DNA from: Bacteroides fragilis
GTDB lineage: Bacteria; Bacteroidota; Bacteroidia; Bacteroidales; Bacteroidaceae
Length of the DNA stretch: 64,000 bases
NCBI RefSeq assembly: GCF_002849695.1
Contig: NZ_CP018937.1
Span: 2,976,001 to 3,040,000, forward strand
Reading direction: 5' to 3'
Every line of letters starts with the position of its first letter. The stretch's first letter is position 1. The translations under genes were made by a program, and so were the position numbers. Shown here in pieces: positions 15,249 through 22,688 of this stretch. The notes beneath the pieces are model-generated. The model searched no databases and was not told where the DNA came from. It saw only the letters and a program-made list of their open reading frames with translations.

Positions 15249-17749
15249 GAAATACATCCAAAATGACAACACTGGAAAACAAGTTCCCCCTGCTGGCGGT
15301 GGAGCATGGCTGCATCATCTCCAAAGACGCCGACATCACGGTGGCTTTTGAGGTGGAACTGCCGGAGCTTTACACCGTGACGGGCGCAGAGTACGAGGCG
15401 ATACACGGCTGCTGGTGCAAGGCTATCAAGGTGCTGCCGTACTTCTGCGTCGTGCATAAGCAGGATTGGTTCATCAAGGAGAAATATATGCCGGAGTTAC
15501 AGAAGGACGACATGAGTTTCTTGAGCCGTTCCTTTGAACGCCACTTCAACGAGCGTCCGTACCTGAAACACTCCTGCTATCTCTACTTGACCAAGACGAC
15601 GAAAGAACGTAACCGTATGCAGAGCAACTTCAGTACGCTGTGCCGGGGACATATCATCCCGAAGGAGCTGGACAAGGAAACCGCCGGGAAGTTCATGGAG
15701 GCCGCCGAACAGTTCGAGCGCATCATGAACGACAGCGGCTTTGTGAGGCTGCGCCGCCTCTCCACCGACGAGATTGTCGGGACGGAGAAGTCCGCCGGGC
15801 TGATAGAGCGTTACTTCTCGCTCATGCCCGAAGGCGACACGACCTTGCAGGACATCGACCTCTCGGCAAAAGAAATGCGTATCGGTGACAACCGCCTGTG
15901 CCTGCACACCCTCTCCGACGCGGAGGATATGCCAGGAAAGGTGGCTACCGACATCCGCTACGAGAAACTCTCCACCGACCGCTCGGACTGTCGCCTCTCC
16001 TTCGCCTCCCCCGTGGGGCTGCTGCTTTCCTGCAACCACATCTATAACCAGTATGTGATTATCGACAACAGCGAGGAAAATTTGCAGAAGTTCGAGAAGT
16101 CCGCAAGGAATATGCAGTCGCTATCCCGATACAGCCGGAGCAACAGCATCAACCGCGAGTGGATAGACCAGTACCTGAACGAAGCCCATTCCTACGGGCT
16201 GACCTCGGTACGGGCGCACTTCAACGTCATGGCGTGGAGCGATGACGCGGAGGAACTGAAGCATATCAAGAACGATGTGGGCAGCCAGCTGGCAAGCATG
16301 GAGTGCGTGCCGCACCACAATACCATCGACTGCCCGACGCTCTACTGGGCGGCGATGCCCGGCAACGCGGCGGACTTCCCGGCGGAAGAGAGTTTCCATA
16401 CATTCATCGAGCAGGCGGTGTGCCTCTTCACGGAGGAAACCAACTACCGCAGTTCGCTCTCGCCCTTCGGCATCAAGATGGTGGACAGGCTTACGGGAAA
16501 ACCGTTGCACCTCGACATCAGCGACCTGCCGATGAAGCGGGGTATCACGACCAACCGCAACAAGTTCGTGTTGGGTCCTTCGGGCAGCGGCAAATCCTTT
16601 TTTATGAACCACCTCGTGAGGCAATACTACGAGCAGGGTACGCACGTGGTGCTGGTGGACACGGGAAACTCCTATCAGGGCTTGTGCGAGATGATCCGGT
16701 GCAAGACAAACGGGGCGGACGGCGTGTACTTCACCTACACGGAGGAGAAACCGATTTCGTTCAACCCGTTCTACACCGATGATTACGTGTTCGACGTGGA
16801 GAAAAAGGACAGCATCAAGACATTGCTGCTGACGCTCTGGAAGTCGGAGGACGACAAAGTGACGAAGACGGAGAGCGGCGAACTGGGCAGTGCGGTGAAC
16901 GCCTATATCGAGCGTATCAGGGCTGACCGGAGCATCGTCCCCTCGTTCAACACCTTCTACGAGTATATGCGCGACGACTACCGCCGCGAACTGGCGGAAC
17001 GTGAGATAAAGGTGGAGAAGTCCGACTTCAACATCGACAATATGCTCACCACCATGCGGCAGTATTACCGGGACGGACGCTACGACTTCCTGCTCAACTC
17101 CACGGAGAACATCGACCTGCTCGGCAAGCGGTTCATCGTCTTCGAGATTGACAGTATAAAGGAAAATCGCGAGCTTTTCCCTGTGGTGACCATCATCATC
17201 ATGGAAGCCTTCATCAACAAGATGCGCCGATTGAAAGGCGTAAGGAAACAGTTGATAGTGGAAGAGGCTTGGAAGGCTCTATCTTCGGCGAACATGGCTG
17301 AGTACCTGCGCTATATGTACAAGACCGTGCGCAAGTATTACGGGGAGGCAATCGTGGTGACGCAGGAGGTGGACGACATCATTTCCTCGCCCGTCGTCAA
17401 GGAGAGCATCATCAACAACTCCGACTGCAAGATACTCCTTGACCAGCGGAAGTACATGAACAAGTTTGATGCCATACAGTCCCTGTTGGGTCTGACGGAG
17501 AAAGAGAAGTCGCAGATACTCTCCATCAACATGGCGAACAACCCGTCAAGGCTCTACAAGGAAGTGTGGATAGGACTGGGCGGCACGCAGTCGGCAGTCT
17601 ATGCCACCGAAGTTAGTGCTGAAGAGTATCTGGCGTACACCACCGAAGAAACGGAAAAAGTAGAGGTTTACCGTCTGGCGGAACAGTTGGGCGGCGACAT
17701 TGAAGCCGTCATCCGGCAGCTTGCCGAAAGGCGGAGAAAAAAGGAATAA
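15245..17749 (+). CDS. traG: TraG, VirB4-type transfer ATPase
   Basis: The 834-residue product starts at MRNTSKMTTLENKFPLL, overlapping the traF stop by four bases. The frame is open further upstream (to 15059), but that part runs through traF. The N-terminal half is the VirB4/TraG-N domain. The C-terminal ATPase has Walker A GPSGSGKSFFMNHL (about residues 443-456), Walker B KQLIVEEAWKAL (about 670) and the VVTQEVDDI motif. It powers assembly of the type IV secretion channel at the inner membrane. All catalytic motifs are present. Confidence 0.93.
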   Translation: MRNTSKMTTLENKFPLLAVEHGCIISKDADITVAFEVELPELYTVTGAEYEAIHGCWCKAIKVLPYFCVVHKQDWFIKEKYMPELQKDDMSFLSRSFERHFNERPYLKHSCYLYLTKTTKERNRMQSNFSTLCRGHIIPKELDKETAGKFMEAAEQFERIMNDSGFVRLRRLSTDEIVGTEKSAGLIERYFSLMPEGDTTLQDIDLSAKEMRIGDNRLCLHTLSDAEDMPGKVATDIRYEKLSTDRSDCRLSFASPVGLLLSCNHIYNQYVIIDNSEENLQKFEKSARNMQSLSRYSRSNSINREWIDQYLNEAHSYGLTSVRAHFNVMAWSDDAEELKHIKNDVGSQLASMECVPHHNTIDCPTLYWAAMPGNAADFPAEESFHTFIEQAVCLFTEETNYRSSLSPFGIKMVDRLTGKPLHLDISDLPMKRGITTNRNKFVLGPSGSGKSFFMNHLVRQYYEQGTHVVLVDTGNSYQGLCEMIRCKTNGADGVYFTYTEEKPISFNPFYTDDYVFDVEKKDSIKTLLLTLWKSEDDKVTKTESGELGSAVNAYIERIRADRSIVPSFNTFYEYMRDDYRRELAEREIKVEKSDFNIDNMLTTMRQYYRDGRYDFLLNSTENIDLLGKRFIVFEIDSIKENRELFPVVTIIIMEAFINKMRRLKGVRKQLIVEEAWKALSSANMAEYLRYMYKTVRKYYGEAIVVTQEVDDIISSPVVKESIINNSDCKILLDQRKYMNKFDAIQSLLGLTEKEKSQILSINMANNPSRLYKEVWIGLGGTQSAVYATEVSAEEYLAYTTEETEKVEVYRLAEQLGGDIEAVIRQLAERRRKKE

Positions 17750-17780
17750 ATAGAAACAGATTCATCAACTAAAAAAGAAA

Positions 17781-18170
17781 ATGCGTATGAGTATATCAAG
17801 AACGAAAATGCTGCAAGTCAGCAAGTGTTTAATCGGGCTGGCGGTCATGGTGCTGCAATCCTGCGACATAACGGACAACCGACGCGACCTGCTTTGCGGA
17901 AACTGGGAGAGTGTGGAGGGCAAGCCCGACGTGCTTATCTACAAGGAGGGCGAAGCCTATAAGGTGACGGTATTCAAGCGGAGCGGCATCCGCCGCAAGC
18001 TGAAGCCGGAAACCTATCTCTTGCAGGAGGAGAACGGCAATCTGTTCATGAACACCGGATTCCGCATCGACGTGTCCTACAACGAGGCGACGGACATCCT
18101 GACCTTCTCGCCGAACGGGGACTACGTGCGTGTGAACCCGAAACCGGACCATCCGATAGGCGAGCAATAA
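17781..18170 (+). CDS. traH: DUF3876-type lipoprotein in the traH position
   Basis: The 129-residue protein has a basic start, a hydrophobic segment and a lipobox-like MVLQSCD with the cysteine near residue 29, so it is probably a lipoprotein. The mature part looks beta-rich (DVLIYKEGEAYKVTVFKR, LFMNTGFRIDVSYNE). It is one gene of the unbroken series traA to traQ, and by position it corresponds to traH of CTnDOT. The gene name rests on order, not on recognised function. Confidence 0.7.
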   Translation: MRMSISRTKMLQVSKCLIGLAVMVLQSCDITDNRRDLLCGNWESVEGKPDVLIYKEGEAYKVTVFKRSGIRRKLKPETYLLQEENGNLFMNTGFRIDVSYNEATDILTFSPNGDYVRVNPKPDHPIGEQ

Positions 18171-18183
18171 ATAATGAAATCCA

Positions 18184-18198
18184 CTAAAATCCAAAGTA
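18184..18198 (+). promoter_or_regulatory. Leader motif CTAAAATCCAAAGTA before traI
   Basis: It ends two bases before the ATG at 18201, identical in sequence and spacing to the copy before traN. This fixes the traI start at 18201 rather than the in-frame ATG at 18174. Confidence 0.65.
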
Positions 18199-18200
18199 AC

Positions 18201-18830
18201 ATGAGAACAAGAATAACACTTATTATCTGCCTGTGCCTGTTTGCAGTCGGCAGGGCAAGCGCACAGTGGGCGGTGATAGACCCGTCCAACATCGCGCAGA
18301 GCATCGTGAACACCTCGAAGAACGTGGTACACACTTCCACGACCGCCCAGAATATGATAAAAAATTTTCAAGAGACCGTGAAGATTTACGAACAGGGCAA
18401 GAAGTATTACGACGCACTCAAATCCGTGAACAATCTGGTAAAGGACGCCCGGAAGGTGCAGCAGACCATTCTGATGGTGGGTGACATCACCGACACCTAT
18501 GTGACCAGTTTCCAGAAGATGATGCGTGACGACAACTTCACGGTGGAGGAACTGGGAGCCATCGCCTTTGGCTACACCAAGTTATTGGAGGAATCCAACG
18601 ATGTGCTGACGGAACTGAAGAATGTGGTGAATATCACCACGCTCTCCATGACGGACAAGGAGCGCATGGACGTGGTGGAACGCTGCTACTCCAAAATGAA
18701 GCGTTACCGCAACCTCGTGAGCTACTACACCAACAAGAACATTAGCGTGAGTTACCTGCGTGCGAAGAAGAAAAACGACCTTGACCGCATCATGGGGCTG
18801 TACGGGAACATGAACGAAAGATATTGGTAG
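18201..18830 (+). CDS. traI: TraI, DUF4141 periplasmic conjugation protein (VirB5-like)
   Basis: The 209-residue product starts with a signal peptide (MRTRITLIICLCLFAVGRAS, cleavage near ASAQ). A long helical protein follows (MIKNFQETVKIYEQGKKYYD, KSVNNLVKDARKVQQTI). Helical periplasmic proteins in this operon position correspond to VirB5-like minor pilus components. The repeated leader motif ends two bases before the ATG. traJ follows three bases after the stop. Confidence 0.85.
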   Translation: MRTRITLIICLCLFAVGRASAQWAVIDPSNIAQSIVNTSKNVVHTSTTAQNMIKNFQETVKIYEQGKKYYDALKSVNNLVKDARKVQQTILMVGDITDTYVTSFQKMMRDDNFTVEELGAIAFGYTKLLEESNDVLTELKNVVNITTLSMTDKERMDVVERCYSKMKRYRNLVSYYTNKNISVSYLRAKKKNDLDRIMGLYGNMNERYW

Positions 18831-18833
18831 CCT

Positions 18834-19838
18834 ATGAATTTCGACAACCTTCACCAAATTCTGCGCTCGCTCTACGAACAGATGATGCCGCTATGCGGGG
18901 ACATGGCGGGCGTGGCGAAAGGCATCGCCGGGCTGGGCGCACTCTTTTATGTGGCCTACCGGGTATGGCAGTCGCTGGCGAGAGCCGAACCGATAGACGT
19001 GTTCCCTATGCTCCGCCCGTTCGCTATCGGTCTGTGCATCATGTTCTTTCCGACGGTGGTACTGGGTACGATAAACAGCATCATGTCGCCCGTCGTGCAG
19101 GGTACGGCAAAGATGCTGGAGGCGGAAACGCTGGACATGAACCGATACCGTGAGCAGAAGGACAAACTGGAGTACGAAGCGATGATGCGCAATCCCGAAA
19201 CCGCCTACCTCGTGTCAAATGAGGAGTTTGACAAACAACTGGAAGAACTGGGCTGGTCGCCCGGCGACATGGTGACGATGGCGGGGATGTACATCGAGCG
19301 CGGGATGTACAACATGAAGAAGGGCATCCGCGACTTCTTCCGCGAGATACTGGAACTGATGTTCCAAGCCGCCGCCCTCGTGATAGACACCATCCGCACG
19401 TTCTTCCTCGTGGTGCTGGCGATACTCGGTCCGATAGCCTTCGCCATATCGGTGTGGGACGGCTTCCAAAGCACGCTTACACAGTGGATATGCCGCTACA
19501 TACAGGTCTATCTGTGGCTGCCCGTGTCGGATATGTTCAGCACCATACTGGCGAAGATACAAGTGCTGATGCTGCAAAGCGACATCGAACGGATGCAGGC
19601 TGACCCGAACTTCTCGCTGGATTCGAGCGACGGGGTGTACATCGTCTTCATGATAATCGGCATCATTGGTTACTTCACCATCCCCACGGTAGCAGGCTGG
19701 ATTATCCAAGCCGGAGGCATGGGAAGCTACGGTCGCAACGTGAACCAGACGGCAGGACGAGCCGGAAGTATGGCGGGCAGCGTGGCGGGCGCAGCCGCAG
19801 GAAACGTGGTCGGACGTGTCGGGAAGCTGCTGAAATAA
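18834..19838 (+). CDS. traJ: TraJ, VirB6-like polytopic membrane protein
   Basis: The 334-residue protein has several membrane helices, including IDVFPMLRPFAIGLCIMFFP, ALVIDTIRTFFLVVLAILGP and GVYIVFMIIGIIGYFTIPTV. A glycine/alanine-rich C-terminal tail (AGSMAGSVAGAAAGNVVG) follows. This is the VirB6/TrbL pattern; the protein would form part of the inner-membrane channel. It lies in operon between traI and traK. Confidence 0.88.
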   Translation: MNFDNLHQILRSLYEQMMPLCGDMAGVAKGIAGLGALFYVAYRVWQSLARAEPIDVFPMLRPFAIGLCIMFFPTVVLGTINSIMSPVVQGTAKMLEAETLDMNRYREQKDKLEYEAMMRNPETAYLVSNEEFDKQLEELGWSPGDMVTMAGMYIERGMYNMKKGIRDFFREILELMFQAAALVIDTIRTFFLVVLAILGPIAFAISVWDGFQSTLTQWICRYIQVYLWLPVSDMFSTILAKIQVLMLQSDIERMQADPNFSLDSSDGVYIVFMIIGIIGYFTIPTVAGWIIQAGGMGSYGRNVNQTAGRAGSMAGSVAGAAAGNVVGRVGKLLK

Positions 19839-19869
19839 TCAACTGACAATTAAAAACGAATAAACAACA

Positions 19870-20493
19870 ATGGAATTTAAGTCACTTAAAAACATCGAAT
19901 CATCGTTCAGGCAGATACGCCTGTTCGGTATCGTCTTCCTCTCGTTGTGTGCCGTAATAACGGTATGGAGCGTGTGGAGTTCCTACCGCTTCGCGGAGCG
20001 GCAACGGGAAAAGATTTACGTGCTGGACAACGGCAAGTCGCTGATGCTGGCTCTCTCGCAAGACTTGTCGCAGAACCGTCCGGCAGAAGCGAGGGAACAC
20101 GTGCGCCGTTTCCACGAGCTGTTCTTCACGCTCTCACCCGAAAAGAGCGCGATAGAGCATAACGTGAAACGCGCCCTGCTATTAGCGGACAAAAGCGTGT
20201 ACAACTACTATTCGGACTTTGCCGAGAAGGGGTACTACAACCGCATCATCGCCGGGAACATCAATCAGGTGTTGAAGGTGGACAGCGTGGTGTGCGATTT
20301 CAACGGCTATCCCTACCGTGCCGTGACCTACGCCACGCAGAAGATCATCCGGCAGAGCAACGTCACCGAGCGCAGCCTCGTGACTACGTGCCGCCTCTTG
20401 AACTCGTCCCGTTCGGACGACAATCCCAACGGTTTCACCATCGAGGGATTCACCATCATCGAGAACAAGGATTTACAAACCATCAAAAGGTAA
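19870..20493 (+). CDS. traK: TraK, VirB8-like channel protein
   Basis: The 207-residue product has a short cytoplasmic N-terminus and one membrane helix (FGIVFLSLCAVITVWSVWSS, about residues 17-36). A periplasmic domain follows with the pattern of VirB8-type proteins (YYSDFAEKGYYNRIIAGNIN, GYPYRAVTYATQKIIRQ). It would bridge TraJ and TraM in the periplasm. The traL start lies six bases downstream. Confidence 0.88.
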   Translation: MEFKSLKNIESSFRQIRLFGIVFLSLCAVITVWSVWSSYRFAERQREKIYVLDNGKSLMLALSQDLSQNRPAEAREHVRRFHELFFTLSPEKSAIEHNVKRALLLADKSVYNYYSDFAEKGYYNRIIAGNINQVLKVDSVVCDFNGYPYRAVTYATQKIIRQSNVTERSLVTTCRLLNSSRSDDNPNGFTIEGFTIIENKDLQTIKR

Positions 20494-20499
20494 ACGGAC

Positions 20500-20808
20500 A
20501 TGAAGAAAATCAAAAAATCATTTTGGCGTGCGTACTGGAAGCTCCACGACAAAAAGAAAATGCTGGTGGCAAGGCTCAAAGGCTATCTGGACGGTTTGCC
20601 CCCGAAGACACGCAGGCGCATCGTGCTGGCGATGCTCGCCGCCTTTGCGGTGCTTGCCCTCTACACCTTCGGCAAAGCCGTCTATGAAATCGGCAGGAAT
20701 GACGGCAGCCGGATGGTAACAGACCATGCCGGACAGGTGGAACTGTCCATAAAGCCGGACAACAATCATAATGTAATACCTTATTTATATGGAACAGACG
20801 AAGAATGA
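20500..20808 (+). CDS. traL: TraL, DUF3989 small membrane protein
   Basis: The 102-residue protein is very basic at the start (MKKIKKSFWRAYWKLHDKKK), has one membrane helix (RIVLAMLAAFAVLALYTFGK, about 39-58) and a short periplasmic tail. It matches TraL of CTnDOT-like elements in size and position. Its 3' end overlaps the traM start by 20 bases. Confidence 0.83.
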   Translation: MKKIKKSFWRAYWKLHDKKKMLVARLKGYLDGLPPKTRRRIVLAMLAAFAVLALYTFGKAVYEIGRNDGSRMVTDHAGQVELSIKPDNNHNVIPYLYGTDEE

Positions 20809-22144
20809 ACCTAAAAACGAGAACAAGGCGGCTCCCGACAACGGGAAACCGAAGAAGGAGCGCAAGCCGCTGACCGAAGCCCAAAGGCTGAAACGTCAGA
20901 AAATGATAGTGCTGCCCGCTATAGTGCTGGTATTCATCGGTGCTATGTGGCTGATATTCGCCCCGTCTTCCGACAAGGAGCAGCAACCGGGAACGGGTGG
21001 TTACAACATCGAAATGCCCGACGCTGACAAGGCGAACCGCCAGATCATCGGCGACAAGGCGAAAGCCTACGAACAGGGAGCAATGGAGGAACGGCAGGAG
21101 AACCGCAGCCGCGCCATGCAGGAACTGGGCGATATGTTCGACCGCGAGGTGGCGGAAACGGACGGCGGCAGGGACTTCGACCTTGCTAATCCCGGAAATG
21201 CGGAAGATGCAACAGCAAAATCATCCGCTCCGAAAACCATCCAATCCTCCGCAGCTGCCTACCGCGACCTCAATACCACGCTCGGCAACTTCTATGAGCA
21301 GCCGAAGAACGACAACGCGGAAATGGACGAACTGTTAGAGCGTATCGCCTCGCTGGAATCGGAACTGGAAACCGAGAAAGGCAAGGCATCCGCTATGGAT
21401 GACCAAGTGGCACTCATGGAGAAGTCCTATGAACTGGCGGCGAAGTACATGGGCGGGCAGAACGGCACACAGCCACCTGTCGGACAGGCGGCAGAGCCTT
21501 ACCCCGTGCAGAAAGCCGGAAAGAACACGGCTGCACCTGTCAGGCAGGTAACGCATCAGGTGGTATCTTCGCTCTCACAGCCGATGAGCAACGCTGAGTT
21601 TGTCGCCTCCTTCTCGCAGGAGCGCAACCGCAGTTTCAATACGGCGGTGGGTGTCACGACTGTATCGGACAGGAACACCATATCGGCGTGTGTCTATGGG
21701 GCGCAGAGTGTGACTGACGGGCAGGCGGTAAGATTACGGCTGCTGGAGCCGATGGCAGTGGCGGACAAAATCATACCCCGCAATGCAGTGGTGGTAGGCA
21801 CGGCAAAGATTCAGGGCGAACGACTCGATATTGAAATTACTTCGCTGGAGTACGCAGGTACGATTATCCCGGTAGAACTGGCGGTGTATGACACGGACGG
21901 ACAGCCCGGCATCTTCATTCCAAACTCGATGGAGATGAACGCCGTCAGGGAGGTTGCCGCCAACATGGGCGGCTCGCTGGGCAGCAGCATTAATATCTCC
22001 ACCAACGCAGGGGCGCAGCTCGCCTCCGACTTGGGCAAGGGGCTGATACAAGGCACGAGCCAGTATATCGCCAAGAAGATGCGTACCGTCAAGGTGCATC
22101 TGAAATCCGGATACAAGGTCATGCTATATCAGGACAGAGATTGA
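20789..22144 (+). CDS. traM: TraM, VirB10-like protein
   Basis: The 451-residue product has a charged cytoplasmic start, a membrane helix (MIVLPAIVLVFIGAMWLIF, about 42-60), a coiled-coil region near residues 180-215 (LLERIASLESELETEKGKAS) and a C-terminal domain of the VirB10/TrbI type (VTTVSDRNTISACVYGAQSV, VVVGTAKIQGERLDIEITSL). VirB10-type proteins span from the inner membrane to the outer-membrane core. The conserved C-terminus ends at KSGYKVMLYQDRD. Confidence 0.9.
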   Translation: MEQTKNEPKNENKAAPDNGKPKKERKPLTEAQRLKRQKMIVLPAIVLVFIGAMWLIFAPSSDKEQQPGTGGYNIEMPDADKANRQIIGDKAKAYEQGAMEERQENRSRAMQELGDMFDREVAETDGGRDFDLANPGNAEDATAKSSAPKTIQSSAAAYRDLNTTLGNFYEQPKNDNAEMDELLERIASLESELETEKGKASAMDDQVALMEKSYELAAKYMGGQNGTQPPVGQAAEPYPVQKAGKNTAAPVRQVTHQVVSSLSQPMSNAEFVASFSQERNRSFNTAVGVTTVSDRNTISACVYGAQSVTDGQAVRLRLLEPMAVADKIIPRNAVVVGTAKIQGERLDIEITSLEYAGTIIPVELAVYDTDGQPGIFIPNSMEMNAVREVAANMGGSLGSSINISTNAGAQLASDLGKGLIQGTSQYIAKKMRTVKVHLKSGYKVMLYQDRD

Positions 22145-22196
22145 AAACAATAACAATCAACGACTAAAAAAACAACAACCAAATTTTTATTTACCA

Positions 22197-22211
22197 CTAA
22201 AATCCAAAGTA
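22197..22211 (+). promoter_or_regulatory. Leader motif CTAAAATCCAAAGTA before traN
   Basis: It is identical to the motif before traI and has the same two-base spacing to the ATG at 22214. Confidence 0.65.
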
Positions 22212-22213
22212 GA

Positions 22214-22688
22214 ATGAAAAAAGTAATCATCATGTTTGCCCTCGCTATGGGCATCATAACTGCCAACGCGCAGGAGAACGTAACCGTTGGAGAGAACAAC
22301 GGAAGTGAACCGACGAACGAAGCGAGAGCAGAGACAAGCTCGCTTGACTATGCCTCGCAAGGAGGAGGAAGGCAAAGCCAACAACCGACCTTGACAAAGG
22401 AGGTCTATCCGCAGAAGGAGGCGGACGGCGATCTGTATCACGGGCTGACAAAGAAGCTGACCTTCGACCGCATGGTTCCCCCGCACGGATTGGAAGTGAC
22501 CTACGACAAGACCGTCCACGTCATTTTCCCCTCGGAGGTGCGCTACGTCGATTTAGGCTCGCCCGACCTGATTGCGGGTAAAGCCGACGGAGCGGAGAAC
22601 GTCATCCGCGTGAAAGCTACCGTGCGTAACTTCCCGAACGAAACCAATATGTCGGTAATCACGGAGGACGGGAGTTTCTATACTTTTA
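22214..22688 (+). CDS. traN: traN, 5' exon (interrupted by group II intron)
   Basis: This exon encodes 158 codons plus one base of TraN (DUF4138): a signal peptide ending near ITANAQ, a linker rich in S, Q and G, and the first beta domain (GLEVTYDKTVHVIFPSEVRY, VIRVKATVRNFPNETNMSVI). It ends in EDGSFYTF plus one A. In the unspliced reading the frame runs into the intron and stops at 22711. Joined to the 3' exon, the codon becomes AAC and the protein reads TFNVKYASEPL, as in intact TraN. TraN is a periplasmic/outer-membrane channel component in CTnDOT-type systems, probably working with TraM and TraO. Confidence 0.9.

Noticed and set aside
18174..18200. Earlier start for traI
   Set aside because: The in-frame ATG at 18174 would add nine residues before the signal peptide. 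The shared leader motif ends two bases before the ATG at 18201.
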